The notes: generated by a model from the letters alone, not told the origin. 26,058 nt of DNA from CAWEEP01 sp963808125 (GCA_963808125.1 CAWEEP010000058.1:1-26058); one strand, 5' to 3'. Counted from the stretch's first letter, positions 14,702 through 23,989 are shown. Made by a program: numbers and translations.

Positions 14702-16810
14702 GTGACCGATGCGACGCCGGCCATCACGGTCGAGAACCTCTCCAAACGGTTCAAGATCCGGCTGGACCGCAGCTCCAGCCTCAAGCACCGCCTCACCCAC
14801 TGGCGGAGCGCCTCGCGCTACCGGATCCTCGAAGCGCTGCACGAGGTGAGCTTCGAGGTGCCGACCGGCCAGTTCATGGGCATCATCGGGCACAACGGGT
14901 CGGGGAAGAGCACGCTCCTCAAGATCCTCTCGCGGATCTACCGGCCCGACGGCGGCGAGGTCGCTATCAACGGCAAGGTCTCACCGTTCCTGGAGCTCGG
15001 CGTCGGATTCAACCCCGAGCTGTCAGCGCGGGAGAACGTCTTCCTGAGCGGCGCCATCCTGGGACTGAGCCGGTCCGAGTTGCGCCGTCTCTTCGAGGAG
15101 ATCATCGGCTTCGCCGAGCTGGAGAGCTTCGTCGACCACAAGCTCAAGAACTTCTCGTCGGGAATGGAGATGCGTCTCGCCTTCGCCCTCGCCATCCAGG
15201 CGCACGCTGACGTCCTGCTCATGGATGAGGTCCTCGCCGTCGGCGACGCGGCCTTCCAGCAGAAGTGCTTCGACACCTTCGCCCGCTACAAGAAGGAGGG
15301 TCGCACCGTTGTCCTTGTGACGCACGGGCTGGACGCCGTCAACATGTACTGCGATCGCGCCCTGCTCCTCGACCACGGCAGCCTCGCGGGCGACGGACCG
15401 GCGCCGGACATCACGGCCCGGTACCGGCGGGCCATTGGCGCCGCCGCCGACAGCTCGCATCTCAGCCTCGATGTGGTCGACCGCTGGGGCTCCCGGGACG
15501 TGGTGGTGACCGGAATCGAGATGCAGGACGAGAGGGGGGTCGAGGACCGCAGCCCCCTGACCGGTGGCTTCGTTCGCATGGAAGTTGGCTACCTGATCCA
15601 GAACGACAGCGTCGCCGAGTTCAACTGTGTGCTGAGGATCTCCCGCCAGGACGGCATGGTGATGTGGGAGGCCAGCGCTCCGGTGACCCGTTACGCGGCC
15701 ATCGGTGAGAGTCAGCGCGGGACCACCGGCACGATCCGCTACGACATTCCACGCCTCCCGCTTCTGGACGGTTCCTACACCGCCACCGTCGAGTTGAGCG
15801 AGCGGCGCAGCGGCAGCGCCTACGACCACCTCGAGGGTGCCGTACCCTTTCGCGTCATCGACAGGGGGTCGCGGCACGGGCTGCTCGATCCCGGTGGGAA
15901 CTGGACGTTCTTGGAAGTCCTCATGACCGATGAAGCCGTCCCCGACACCGCCGCGGTCGTCGCGGAGATTCGGGAGGAGGTGAAACGGCAGCGGGCCGCG
16001 GGCGCCTATCCCGCCGCCCTGATGGACAGGCTCAGCACCGAGTTCCGCCCCGACGAGAGCGGTGAGCCGCCCGAGGCCCTTCTCCAGATCCAGAGCTCAC
16101 GGTCGCTGCGCTCCACGCGGCCCGTGGTGGGCGGCGCCATCGTGGCCGGCAAGAAGGTGGTGCGCCGCCTGCTCGCCTGGTACGTGGCCCCCATCGCGGC
16201 GGACCAGACGCGGTTCAACATCGCCATCCTGCGCGACCTGAGGGCGCTGGAACTCCGCCTGGGGAGGACCGAGACCCCCTGGGCCCCCATTCCCGGCGCA
16301 CCGCCGGGCGACACCTGGGGCGGACCGGACGGGGCCCGGCTGGTCGAGGCCAGGGTGGCGACGGCCGCCGGAGTCCTGGAGCGGACCGGGCGTGAAGCCC
16401 CGGTGGTGGCCGGTGCCGGGGCGCTCTACGCGGCCCGTCTCGCCGCGCGCTGCCCGCGGGCCCGGTTCGTCGACGGCGATCCACTGGCGTGGTTGGAGGC
16501 GCTCCCGCAGGGGTCGGAGCGGGCGATCGTCCTTGCCGGAGTCCTCGACCGGCTGAGCGCGGCCGAGCTGCTTCGGGTGATGCCGCTCTGCGCCGCCGCT
16601 CTGGAGCCGGGTGGGATCGCGATCGCGGACGGGATCGACCCGCTCCACGATCAGAAGGCGGCGCCGGGTGGCGTTCCGGACCCGACCCTGCGCCGGGCGG
16701 TCGGCGCCGAGACCATGAGAGTGCTTGCCGAGGCCGCGGGCTTCGCCGGGTTCGACCGCGAGGCGGTGACGGCCGGGGAGTGGTACGCGGTCTGGGCCAT
16801 CCTTCCGTGA
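14702..16810 (+). CDS. Wzt-like polysaccharide-export ATPase fused to a degenerate methyltransferase-like domain
   Basis: The 702-residue protein starts at GTG 14702, two bases after the permease stop. Residues ~1-245 form the ATPase: Walker A GHNGSGKST (~63-71), signature NFSSGMEMR near 150, Walker B VLLMDEVLAVGD near 172 and the switch VTHG. Residues ~250-400 are beta-rich, like the Wzt carbohydrate-binding domain (VRMEVGYLIQND, LPLLDGSYTATVEL). Residues ~415-530 are helical (REEVKRQRAAGAYPAALMDRL, RRLLAWYVAPIAADQTRFN), a type of region I associate with glycan methyltransferases. Residues ~545-702 look like a class I SAM methyltransferase fold with a weak glycine motif (VVAGAGALY) and ALEPGGIAIADG; the catalytic residues are unclear. 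It overlaps the next gene by GTGA. Recognition of a methylated glycan end is a plausible role. Confidence 0.82.
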   Translation: MTDATPAITVENLSKRFKIRLDRSSSLKHRLTHWRSASRYRILEALHEVSFEVPTGQFMGIIGHNGSGKSTLLKILSRIYRPDGGEVAINGKVSPFLELGVGFNPELSARENVFLSGAILGLSRSELRRLFEEIIGFAELESFVDHKLKNFSSGMEMRLAFALAIQAHADVLLMDEVLAVGDAAFQQKCFDTFARYKKEGRTVVLVTHGLDAVNMYCDRALLLDHGSLAGDGPAPDITARYRRAIGAAADSSHLSLDVVDRWGSRDVVVTGIEMQDERGVEDRSPLTGGFVRMEVGYLIQNDSVAEFNCVLRISRQDGMVMWEASAPVTRYAAIGESQRGTTGTIRYDIPRLPLLDGSYTATVELSERRSGSAYDHLEGAVPFRVIDRGSRHGLLDPGGNWTFLEVLMTDEAVPDTAAVVAEIREEVKRQRAAGAYPAALMDRLSTEFRPDESGEPPEALLQIQSSRSLRSTRPVVGGAIVAGKKVVRRLLAWYVAPIAADQTRFNIAILRDLRALELRLGRTETPWAPIPGAPPGDTWGGPDGARLVEARVATAAGVLERTGREAPVVAGAGALYAARLAARCPRARFVDGDPLAWLEALPQGSERAIVLAGVLDRLSAAELLRVMPLCAAALEPGGIAIADGIDPLHDQKAAPGGVPDPTLRRAVGAETMRVLAEAAGFAGFDREAVTAGEWYAVWAILP

Positions 16811-17994
16811 GGCTGGCCTTCGTTATCCCCCGCTTCGCCGCGGGGATCCTGGGAGGCGCCGAATACCATGTGCGCCAGATGGCGGGGCGTCTCATCGGTC
16901 GCGGGCACGATGTCAGCGTCCTCACCACCTGCGCCGTGAACCATTACACGTGGGAGAACACGCTGCCCGCCGGCCAGGACGACGTCGACGGCATCCCGGT
17001 CCACCGCTACCCGGTCACGTGGCCGCGGGACCGGGATCTCATGATCCGGCTGCAGGCGCCACTCGACGCCGGGTTCCGGATCCCCGCTTCCCTGGAGGAG
17101 GAGTGGGTGCGCAACACCGGCTACAGCGAACCCCTGATGGAGGCCATCGACGCCCGCGCCGACGCCGTCGACGCCCTCATCTTCACCCCCTATCTCTTCG
17201 CCTCCACCGTCTTCGGCGCGGGCGTCAGACCGGACAAGAGCCTGATCCAGCCCCTCCTCCACGACGAGGCGTACGCGCGCTTCGACTGCGTGCAGCGGGC
17301 CATGCGGGGCGCGGCTGGGATCCTCTGGATCAGCGCCGGCGAACGGGGATCAGCCGATCGGCTGATCGCCGGCCTGCCGCCGGGCCGGCTCATCGGCGCC
17401 GGCGTCGATCCGCCGTCACGGCGCTTCGACGAGGCTGCGGAACGGCGCCGCCTCGGCATCGATGGCGTCGCGGTCAGCTATGCGGGGCGCAGGGAGGGCG
17501 CGAAGAACTTCCCCCTCGTCGCCGAGGTGGTCGCCGCGGCCAATCTGGCACGCCACCGGCCGCTCACGCTGGTGGCCATGGGGGACGGCCCCGTGAACCT
17601 CCCCGCGGTGGCCGCACCCTTCGTGCGCGACCTGGGGCGGGTCGACGAGGACACCAAGCTCGCCGCCTTTTCGGTCTCGGCCGCCGTGCTCAACCTCTCC
17701 CTGTTCGAGAGCTTCAGCTACGTGGTGATGGAGGCGTGGAGCGTCGGCACTCCCGTCATCGTCCATGCCGGCTGTGCCGTGACCCGCGGCCATTGCGAGG
17801 AGGCCGGCGGGGGGCTTTGGGTCCGCGACGTCGAGGAGGGTGTCGAGGCCGTCGTACGGCTGGCGGACGACGCGGTGCTACGGCACGAGCTGGGCGAGGC
17901 CGGCCGCCGATACGTCGGGGGCCAGGCGGGCTGGCCGGTGGTCATCGAGCGGATGGAGGCGGCGATCGCCGAGCTCCTGCCGGCGCTCGGGTAG
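16807..17994 (+). CDS. Glycosyltransferase family 4 (GT-B fold)
   Basis: This is an intact 395-residue protein whose GTG start overlaps the ATPase stop (GTGA). The N-terminal domain has LAFVIPRFAAGILGGAEYHVRQMAGRL, the acceptor-side glycine loop of GT4 enzymes. The C-terminal domain has SYAGRREGAKNF, the core of the donor site, and FESFSYVVMEAWSVGTPVIV, the E-x7-E type motif that contacts the nucleotide-sugar. No membrane segment is seen, so it works at the cytoplasmic face. It is a clear paralogue of the protein at 20515-21705: both share the -GGxE- loop, a PYL segment, a HDE motif and a similar order of blocks. Donor and acceptor sugars cannot be inferred. Gene order implies it builds the glycan exported by the adjacent transporter. 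Confidence 0.85.
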   Translation: MRLAFVIPRFAAGILGGAEYHVRQMAGRLIGRGHDVSVLTTCAVNHYTWENTLPAGQDDVDGIPVHRYPVTWPRDRDLMIRLQAPLDAGFRIPASLEEEWVRNTGYSEPLMEAIDARADAVDALIFTPYLFASTVFGAGVRPDKSLIQPLLHDEAYARFDCVQRAMRGAAGILWISAGERGSADRLIAGLPPGRLIGAGVDPPSRRFDEAAERRRLGIDGVAVSYAGRREGAKNFPLVAEVVAAANLARHRPLTLVAMGDGPVNLPAVAAPFVRDLGRVDEDTKLAAFSVSAAVLNLSLFESFSYVVMEAWSVGTPVIVHAGCAVTRGHCEEAGGGLWVRDVEEGVEAVVRLADDAVLRHELGEAGRRYVGGQAGWPVVIERMEAAIAELLPALG

Positions 17995-18001
17995 ATGAGC
18001 G

Positions 18002-19103
18002 ATGCCCAGCATCCATCAACTCCTCCCCGTCCTCTCCCCGGGCGACGCCATCGGCCAGGCGGTGCGGCGGCTGCGGACCGCCTTTCGGGCGGCGGGCTTC
18101 ACCTCCGAGACCTTTGCGGAACTCGTCCACCCTGGTCTCCGCGGGGAGGCGCATCCGGCCGAGGAGTTGGAGGCGAGGGTTGCCGCCGACGATGTTGTCC
18201 TCTACCACCTGAGCCTCGGCGCCCGCTGCGCCCGGCTCTTCGCGGAGCTGCCCTGCCGCCGGGTCATCGTGTACCACAACATCACGCCGCCCCACTTCTA
18301 TGCCGCCATCAGCCCGAAGGTGACCTACTGGCTCGAGCAGGGTCGGCGCGACCTCGAGCGGCTGGCCCCGGGCGTGGAGTTGGGCGTCGGCGACTTCGAG
18401 TACAACGCAGCGGAGCTGCGCGCGGCGGGCTGTCCCACCACCATGGTCATCCCCCCCCCGGTCGACCTCGACCGCCTCTCCCCCGACCGGCGGTCGCCAG
18501 CGACCCACCGCTCCTCATCTTCGTCTCCCGTCTGGCGCCGAACAAGCGGCAGGAGGAGCTCATCCGCACGCTGGCCGCCCTGCGCGCCTGCTTCCAGCCC
18601 ACCGCGCGTCTCGTTCTGCCGGGCGGATGGGGGGACACGGAGACCTACGTCGCCGGACTTCGCAGGTTCGCCGCCGACCTTGGGGTCGCGGACGCGGTGG
18701 AGATCCCGGGGAGCCTGAGCGACGGGCGTCTCGGCGACCTCTACGCCAGCGCCAGTGTCGCCGTCTGCGCCAGCGAGCACGAGGGCTTCGGCATGCACCT
18801 GCTCGAGGCCATGGCGTTCGACCTTCCCATCGTCGCCCGGTCCGCCGCCGCTGTTCCCGAAACCCTCGGGGGGCGGGTGTCCTGCTCACCACCACCGATC
18901 CCCTGGTGTGGGCGGCGGTCATCGACCGGATCCTTCGCGACGAGCCCCTCCGCCGGCAGTTGGCCGCCCAGGGCCGGAAGCGCCTCGGCGACTTCTCAGA
19001 GGCCGCACTCCTGGCTCGTCTGGACGAGATGCTCGACCGGCTCGGGTTGCGTTCCGAAGACGCGCCGACCGTCTCCCCGCCGGCGCGGCGGAACACCCCC
19101 TGA
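18002..19103 (+). CDS. Glycosyltransferase family 4, frameshifted twice
   Basis: Restored, this is a GT4 enzyme of about 367 residues. It begins MPSIHQLLPVLSPGDAIGQAVRRLR, then YHNITPPHFYAAISPK and VIPPPVDLDRLSPD. After a missing base near 18485-18490 it continues SDPPLLIFVSRLAPNKRQEELI (the donor-domain entry), GSLSDGRLGDLYASASVAVCASEHEGFGMHLLEAMAFDLPIVA (E-x7-E) and AAVPETLGG. A second missing base in the G run at 18868-18873 precedes GVLLTTTDPLVWAAVIDRIL. All parts are in the right order and without gaps, so the breaks look like read errors. ATG 18002 is preferred over ATG 17995, which is in another frame. It starts seven bases after the previous gene and belongs to the same operon. The N-terminal domain is of the type that wraps a lipid-linked acceptor. 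Confidence 0.8.
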
Positions 19104-19162
19104 CGACGATCCCGGCAGCGCGCGAAGCCTCCGCAGGCCGCGTTGGAATCGGAGAGCGAGAT

Positions 19163-19177
19163 GTGCCACGATGGCAC
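19163..19177. promoter_or_regulatory. Palindromic site upstream of the CFA synthase gene
   Basis: GTGCCA-CGA-TGGCAC is a perfect six-base palindrome with a three-base centre, 24 bases before the ATG at 19202. It lies in the 98-base gap after the glycosyltransferase. It could be a repressor operator for the downstream unit or a small terminator hairpin for the upstream operon. Confidence 0.35.
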
Positions 19178-19201
19178 GTCCAGCGAAGAGGTTGGAGGGC
19201 C

Positions 19202-20518
19202 ATGGGCATGGTGAGCGAGGCGGGATCGAGCATGATCGCCACGAAATCCAGCGGAGCGGCGGAGCGCCTCTTCCGGGTCATCAGCGAGGTGGTGACGACG
19301 GATCGCTGGCGCCTCGAACTCTGGGATGGCCGGCACGCCGGTCAGTCCGCCGACCCTGAGTTCGTCCTGCGCTTCCGCAGCCGCCTCGGTCTCGACCGCC
19401 TGATCGGCGATCTTCCCGAGCGCGGTTTCGGCAGAGCGTACGTCGAGGGAAGTCTCGAGGTCGAGCCGCTGTACGCGTTCATGGAGCGTGTCGACAGCCT
19501 GCCGGCGTCCCGCGTGGCACGTCTGCTCCCGCGGCTGCTCACCGCCGCCCTGGCGCTGGGGGCGAGGCCGAACCCCCGGGGCACGCAGGTGGAGGCGCGG
19601 CTTCGAGGCCGGCTGCACAGCCGGACCCGCGACAGTGAGGCGATCCGCCACCACTACGACCAGCCGCCGGAGTTCTACGGTCTCTTCCTGGGCAGGACCA
19701 TGACGTACTCCTGCGCGTACTTCGAGACGGTGGACACCGACCTCGACGCCGCCCAGGAGGCGAAGCTCGACCTCGTCTGTCGGAAGCTCCGCCTGCGGCC
19801 GGGCGAACGCCTCCTCGACATCGGCTGCGGCTGGGGCAGCCTCGTCTTCCACGCCGCCGAGCACCACGGGGCGCGGGCCGTGGGCATCACCGCCAGCCCG
19901 CGCCAGGCGGAATGGGGCCAGCAGCGCGCCCAAGAGCTGGGCCTCGACAGCCGTGCAGAGGTGCGGCTGGCCGACTACCGCGACACCTTCGCCGACACAT
20001 TCGACGCGGTGGCCAGCGTGGGGATGGTCGAGCACGTCGGCCGCAAGGGGATGCCCGGGTACTGCCAGGCGGTCCACCAGCTACTTCGCCCCGGGGGCAG
20101 AGCCCTCATCCACGGCATCACCGTCCCGGTCGGCCAGGGGGGCCAGGGGCCGTTCGTCAACACCTTCGTCTTCCCCGACGGGCAGCTGCAGGAGGTGGGC
20201 TCGATGGTCACCTCGCTGCAGGGGGCGGGGCTCGAGGTCCGCGACGTCGAGAACCTGCGCGAGCACTACGCCCTGACGCTGGCTTCCTGGGTGGACCGGC
20301 TGACGGCCTCGTGGGACGAGGCGGTCGCCCTGGTGGGGCCGGAGCGAGCGCGCGTGTGGAAGCTGTACATGAGCGGCAGCCGGATCGGTTTCGACCTCGG
20401 CTCGCTCGCCGTCGACCAGATCCTCGCGGTCCGCCAGGACGTTCGCGGCGCGTCGGGGGTCCCTCTCACCAGGGCCGACTGGTACGGAGCCGCGCAACTG
20501 CCCCTCGCCGCTGGATGA
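19202..20518 (+). CDS. cfa: Cyclopropane-fatty-acyl-phospholipid synthase family methyltransferase
   Basis: The 438-residue protein matches the full-length CFA synthase layout. The N-terminal domain (~1-135) includes RAYVEGSLEVEPLYAFMERV. The catalytic domain then has IRHHYDQPPEFYGLFLGRTMTYSCAYF (the hallmark Y-S-C-A-Y-F), the SAM motif LLDIGCGWGSL and VGMVEHVGRKGMPGY. The C-terminal helices include LREHYALTLASWVDRL. It would transfer a methylene from SAM to a cis double bond of membrane phospholipid acyl chains, or make another C-methylation of lipids. GGAGGG precedes the start; ATG 19208 is an equally good choice. Its stop overlaps the next glycosyltransferase start (ATGA). SAM use here yields SAH, the substrate of the ahcY product. 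A lipid-carrier or glycolipid role cannot be excluded given its neighbours. Confidence 0.88.
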   Translation: MGMVSEAGSSMIATKSSGAAERLFRVISEVVTTDRWRLELWDGRHAGQSADPEFVLRFRSRLGLDRLIGDLPERGFGRAYVEGSLEVEPLYAFMERVDSLPASRVARLLPRLLTAALALGARPNPRGTQVEARLRGRLHSRTRDSEAIRHHYDQPPEFYGLFLGRTMTYSCAYFETVDTDLDAAQEAKLDLVCRKLRLRPGERLLDIGCGWGSLVFHAAEHHGARAVGITASPRQAEWGQQRAQELGLDSRAEVRLADYRDTFADTFDAVASVGMVEHVGRKGMPGYCQAVHQLLRPGGRALIHGITVPVGQGGQGPFVNTFVFPDGQLQEVGSMVTSLQGAGLEVRDVENLREHYALTLASWVDRLTASWDEAVALVGPERARVWKLYMSGSRIGFDLGSLAVDQILAVRQDVRGASGVPLTRADWYGAAQLPLAAG

Positions 20519-21705
20519 CCCCCTCTGCGCATCGGCTCCGGTTGGTGGTGCCCCGCTACGGGGCCGAGGTCAGCGGCGGCAGCGAGCTGCTGGTCCGCCG
20601 CTTGGCGCGCGCCCTCTGCGACCGGTCATGGGACGTCGAGGTCTGGACCACTACCGCCATCGACGAAGCCACGTGGTCGGCCGGCTTCCCGGTGGGTGAG
20701 ACCGACGACGGCGGCGTGAAGGTCCGGCGGTTCCCGGTGTCGCGCCGCCGCCCGCCGCGCCTCTTCCACCAGATGAGCCGGGCGCTCTTCCGTCTCCCCC
20801 CTGTGCTCCGTCCGGAGGCGGCCTGGCTGGCGGTGCAGGGGCCCTACGCCCCGGACCTGGTGCGCGCCCTCGCCCGCGACACGGATCGGGCCAGCCTCTT
20901 CATGCCCTACCTGTATCACCCGACCATCCGGGGAATGCCGGTGGCGGCGCACCCACGCCTGCTCATCCCCGCCGCCCACGACGAGCCAGCACTGCGTCTG
21001 CGCTTGGTCGGACGGACGGTGGCCGCCGCCGACGCCCTCTGGTACAGCTCCGAGGAGGAGCGCGCCCTCATGGAATCGGCGCACCCGATCGCCGCGAGGC
21101 GGCCCCACGCCGTGGGGACGGTGGCCATCGACCCGCCCGCTGGCATCGACGGGGAGGGCTTCCGCAGCCGCCACAGCCTGGGACGCTACCTCCTCTACGC
21201 CGGCCGGTTCACCCCCGGAAAGGGGATTGACGTCCTGCTGGACGGCTACGCGCGCCTGCGCCGGAACATGCCCGACGTCTCGCTGGCGCTGGCCGGGGAC
21301 ATCTCCGCCCTCGGGGATTGTCCCGAGGGCACGGTGCGGCTCGGCTGGCTCGAGGAGACCGAGCTGTGGTCGGCCATCTCGGCCGCCGAGGCCGTGGTGG
21401 TCCCCAGCCGGCTGGAGAGCCTTTCCCTGGTGTCCCTGGAGGCGTGGGCCATGGGCCGCCCCTGCCTGCTCCACGCCGGCTCACCGGTGCTCGCCGGGCA
21501 GGCAGCCCGGAGCGGTGGCGCCGAGCTCTTCCGCGACGCGGCGGAGCTCGCCGGTGCCGCCGGGCGCCTCCTCGCCGACCCCGCCGCGGCCGGTCGAATG
21601 GGGGAGGCGGGTCGCAGCCACGTCGCTCTCCACTACCGGTGGAGCGCGGTCGTCGACCGGCTCGAGGGGCTGCTCGCCGCCGCATCGAAGGAGGCCATGC
21701 GGTGA
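20515..21705 (+). CDS. Glycosyltransferase family 4 (paralogue of 16807-17994)
   Basis: This is an intact 396-residue GT-B protein whose ATG overlaps the CFA synthase stop. N-terminal landmarks are LRLVVPRYGAEVSGGSELLVRRLARAL and VWTTTAIDEATW. The middle has PYLYHPTIRG and AAHDEPALRL. The donor domain has YLLYAGRFTPGKGIDVLLDGYA and VVPSRLESLSLVSLEAWAMGRPCLLHA, the E-x7-E signature. Block-by-block similarity to the 16807 protein (GG-S/A-E loop, VWTT/VLTT, PYL, HDE) indicates an old duplication. The start of the next glycosyltransferase overlaps its stop by GTGA, so the three genes from 19202 onward are translationally chained. Sugar specificity is unknown. Confidence 0.85.
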   Translation: MTPSAHRLRLVVPRYGAEVSGGSELLVRRLARALCDRSWDVEVWTTTAIDEATWSAGFPVGETDDGGVKVRRFPVSRRRPPRLFHQMSRALFRLPPVLRPEAAWLAVQGPYAPDLVRALARDTDRASLFMPYLYHPTIRGMPVAAHPRLLIPAAHDEPALRLRLVGRTVAAADALWYSSEEERALMESAHPIAARRPHAVGTVAIDPPAGIDGEGFRSRHSLGRYLLYAGRFTPGKGIDVLLDGYARLRRNMPDVSLALAGDISALGDCPEGTVRLGWLEETELWSAISAAEAVVVPSRLESLSLVSLEAWAMGRPCLLHAGSPVLAGQAARSGGAELFRDAAELAGAAGRLLADPAAAGRMGEAGRSHVALHYRWSAVVDRLEGLLAAASKEAMR

Positions 21706-22827
21706 GGCCCATCCTCGTCGACGGCCGGCCCCTCCAGGGGGACTCGGCCACCCGCGGCATCGGGACCTACCTCCGCGGCCTTCTCGGCGGCATGGCCGAG
21801 ATCGGCGTCGACGGCCGCATCGCCCTGCTCCTCAGCCGCGGGGCTCCTCCGCCGACCGCCCAGGCCAGCCTCGGCCTGGAGGTGGTTCCGGCAGTGGCCC
21901 GACTGGAGCGGCGCGCCCAGATCCTCGCCGACCCGTGGCTGGTGGCATCGGCGCTGCGCCGCCACCCGCCCCGCCTGTATCACGCGGTCGAATACGGCCA
22001 GCCCCGCCGGGCACGGATTCCGGTGGTGGTCACCGTCCACGACCTCATCCCCTTCCTCCTCCCCGGGTACTCGTGGAGGTCGAAGCTGCTGCGCCGCTCA
22101 GGACTGCACCTTCTCCGCCGCGCCGATTCGGTCATCACCCCGAGCCAGGCGACGGCCGCCGACTGCGCCCGGATCGCCGGCGTGGACCCGGGACGGATCC
22201 ATGTCGTCCCCCACGGCCTGTCGGCCGCGTTCCGCCCGGCGCCCGCCAATATCGTGGACGCACTCCGCCACCGACTGCGCCTGACCCGCCCCTATCTGCT
22301 CGGAGTCGGGACCTTCGAACCGCGCAAGGGTCTCCCGCATCTCGTCGAGGTGACCCGGAGGCTGCGGGCGACGCACGGCCTCGACCTCGTCATCGCCGGC
22401 AGCCAGGGCCTCTTCGGCCCCCGTGTCGGGGCCGAGCTGGCGGCGCTCGGTGACCGCGCCACGACCTCGGCTTCGTCAGCGACGGCGACCTCGTGGCGCT
22501 GATGAGCGGCGCGGCCGCCTTCGTCTTCCCCACCGCCTACGAGGGCTTCGGCCTGCCCCTGCTGGAGGCGATGGGGTGGGCGCCATCGCCGCCGGGTTCG
22601 CCAACAGCTCCCTGCCGGAGGTCGCCGGCGACGCCGCCCTGCTGGTGGCGGACGGCGACGCCGCGGCGCTCGCCGCCGCCCTCGACCGCGTTCTCTCCGA
22701 TCCGGAGGAGGCGGCTCTCCGGCGGGCTCGGGGACTGGCCCACGCGACCGGCTTCACCTGGGCGGAGGCGGCGCGCCGGACCGTCGCCGTGTACGAGGAG
22801 GCGCTGGGCGGGTCGCTGCCCCGCTGA
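21702..22827 (+). CDS. Glycosyltransferase family 4, frameshifted twice
   Basis: Starting at GTG 21702 (GTGA overlap), the restored protein has about 375 residues. It begins ILVDGRPLQGDSATRGIGTYLRGLL, followed by VVTVHDLIPFLLPGYS and ITPSQATAADCARIAGVDPGRIHVVPHGL. The donor domain opens with PYLLGVGTFEPRKGLPHLVEV. One missing base near 22458-22462 precedes HDLGFVSDGDLVALMSGAAAFVFPTAYEGFGLPLLEAMG. A second near 22575 precedes AIAAGFANSSLPEVAGDAALLV and ALDRVL. The layout matches mannosyltransferase-type GT4 enzymes (GTFEPRKN-like, YEGFGLPxLEAM, SSLPEVAGDAA). It ends ten bases before the convergent aldo/keto reductase stop. As with the other disrupted genes, errors are likelier than decay because both halves are well conserved. 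Confidence 0.82.
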
Positions 22828-22837
22828 ACCGGCCCGG

Positions 22838-23861
22838 TCAGGCGGCGGGCGCCCGGGGCGGTCGGAGCGGTCCGGAGCCTGCGCCCGTTCGCTCGACGGC
22901 GGCCGAAATCTCGTCGAGCTCAGCCTCGGAGAGGCGGATGTCCGCGGCGGAGACCCACCCCTCCACCTGGGACGGGGAACGTGCTCCCACGATGGCGCCC
23001 GTGACCGCCTCGAAGCTGAGGGCCCAGGCCACCGCCACCGCCGCCACGGAGACCCCGTGCCCCTCGGCGACCGGCCGCAGGCTGTCCCGCAGGGCCAGGT
23101 TCCGCTCCAGTCGCGGGGGGTTGAAATCGGCGCTGGAGCGGCGCCAGTCGTCGGCGGCCATGGCGCCGACCCGGCCGGCCGAGAACGAATCGGTCAGCAG
23201 GCCCGACTGCATCGGGCTGTACACGATGACCCCGGTCCCGTGGGCGGCGCACCAGGGCAGCAGCTCGGCCGCCGTGCCCCGGTTGATGAGGGAGAACGGC
23301 GGCTGCAGGGAGTCGACATGGCCCATGCGCTCGCATCGCTCGAGAAGGCCGGCGTCGAAGTTCGACACGCCGCAGCAGCGGATCTTCCCTTGGCGCTTCA
23401 GGTCGAGCATCGCCCCCCAGCTCTCCTCCACGGGGACCCCGCTCTCGTCCGGCCAGTGGAACTGGTACAGGTCGATGAGGTCGACACCGAGCCGGCGCAG
23501 CGAGGCCTCGCACTCGCGACGGATGGAGTCGGGGGCGAGCACACGGCGGGCGGGCACCATCGGCAGGGCGGCGTCCCAGGCCAGGCCGCACTTGGTGAAG
23601 ACGCGGGGCCGGTCGCCGGCGGGAAGGGCGGCGATGGCCCGACCGACCACCTCCTCGGAATGGCCGAGGCCGTACACGGCGGCGGTGTCCACCCAGGTCA
23701 CCCCCAGGTCGACCGCACGCCGGATCGCCGCAACCGAATCGGCGTCGTCCTGGCCGCCCCAGCCCGAAGGACCAACCGCCCCCGCCAATGGCCCACGCGC
23801 CGAAGCCGACGCGGGTGATCTCCGGTCCGCCGCTGCCGAGACGACGACTGGTCAGAGCCAT
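22838..23861 (-). CDS. Aldo/keto reductase, frameshifted near the N-terminus
   Basis: Restored, this ~340-residue NADPH-dependent reductase has the AKR TIM-barrel catalytic set: Asp in VDTAAVYG with its Tyr, Lys in VFTKCG and His in YQFHWPD. CCGVSNFDAGLLER and the C-terminal GAIVGARSPSQVEG (NADP-binding) are typical. The N-terminus MALTSRRLGSGGPEITRVGFGAWAIGG lies in another frame. One extra base at 23761-23766 separates WSFG from WGGQDDADSVAAI. The ATG at 23861 has an AGGAGG Shine-Dalgarno about nine bases upstream, and TAGGGT at 23900-23905 would give a ~35-base leader. It is divergent from trpS and convergent with the glycosyltransferase. The general class is clear (oxidoreductase of the L-glyceraldehyde-3-phosphate/perakine reductase type); the substrate is not. 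Confidence 0.85.
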
Positions 23862-23899
23862 GCTGTCTGCCCTCCTGGGGCGAGGATGCGCCCCGACCC

Positions 23900-23905
23900 A
23901 CCCTA
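23900..23905 (-). promoter_or_regulatory. Putative -10 element of the aldo/keto reductase
   Basis: TAGGGT on the minus strand lies 38 bases before the ATG at 23861. This leadered gene has a Shine-Dalgarno, in contrast to the leaderless genes of the window. Confidence 0.4.
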
Positions 23906-23989
23906 CCGCGACGTCCATCCGACGGGCACGCGGCCGGGGCGTCCGGGCCGCCTCCCCGATCGGTTCGACGGGCCGCGCTCCCCGGCCAC

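Noticed and set aside
17995..18480. The alternative frame starting at ATG 17995
   Set aside because: It gives Pro/Arg/His-rich sequence until 18490. The frame from 18002 gives recognisable glycosyltransferase sequence, and the apparent join later is a single-base break.
18002..19103. Programmed frameshifting as the explanation for the glycosyltransferase breaks
   Set aside because: There is no slippery heptamer with a downstream stem in a sensible place. Identical types of break occur in unrelated genes, so read errors are simpler.
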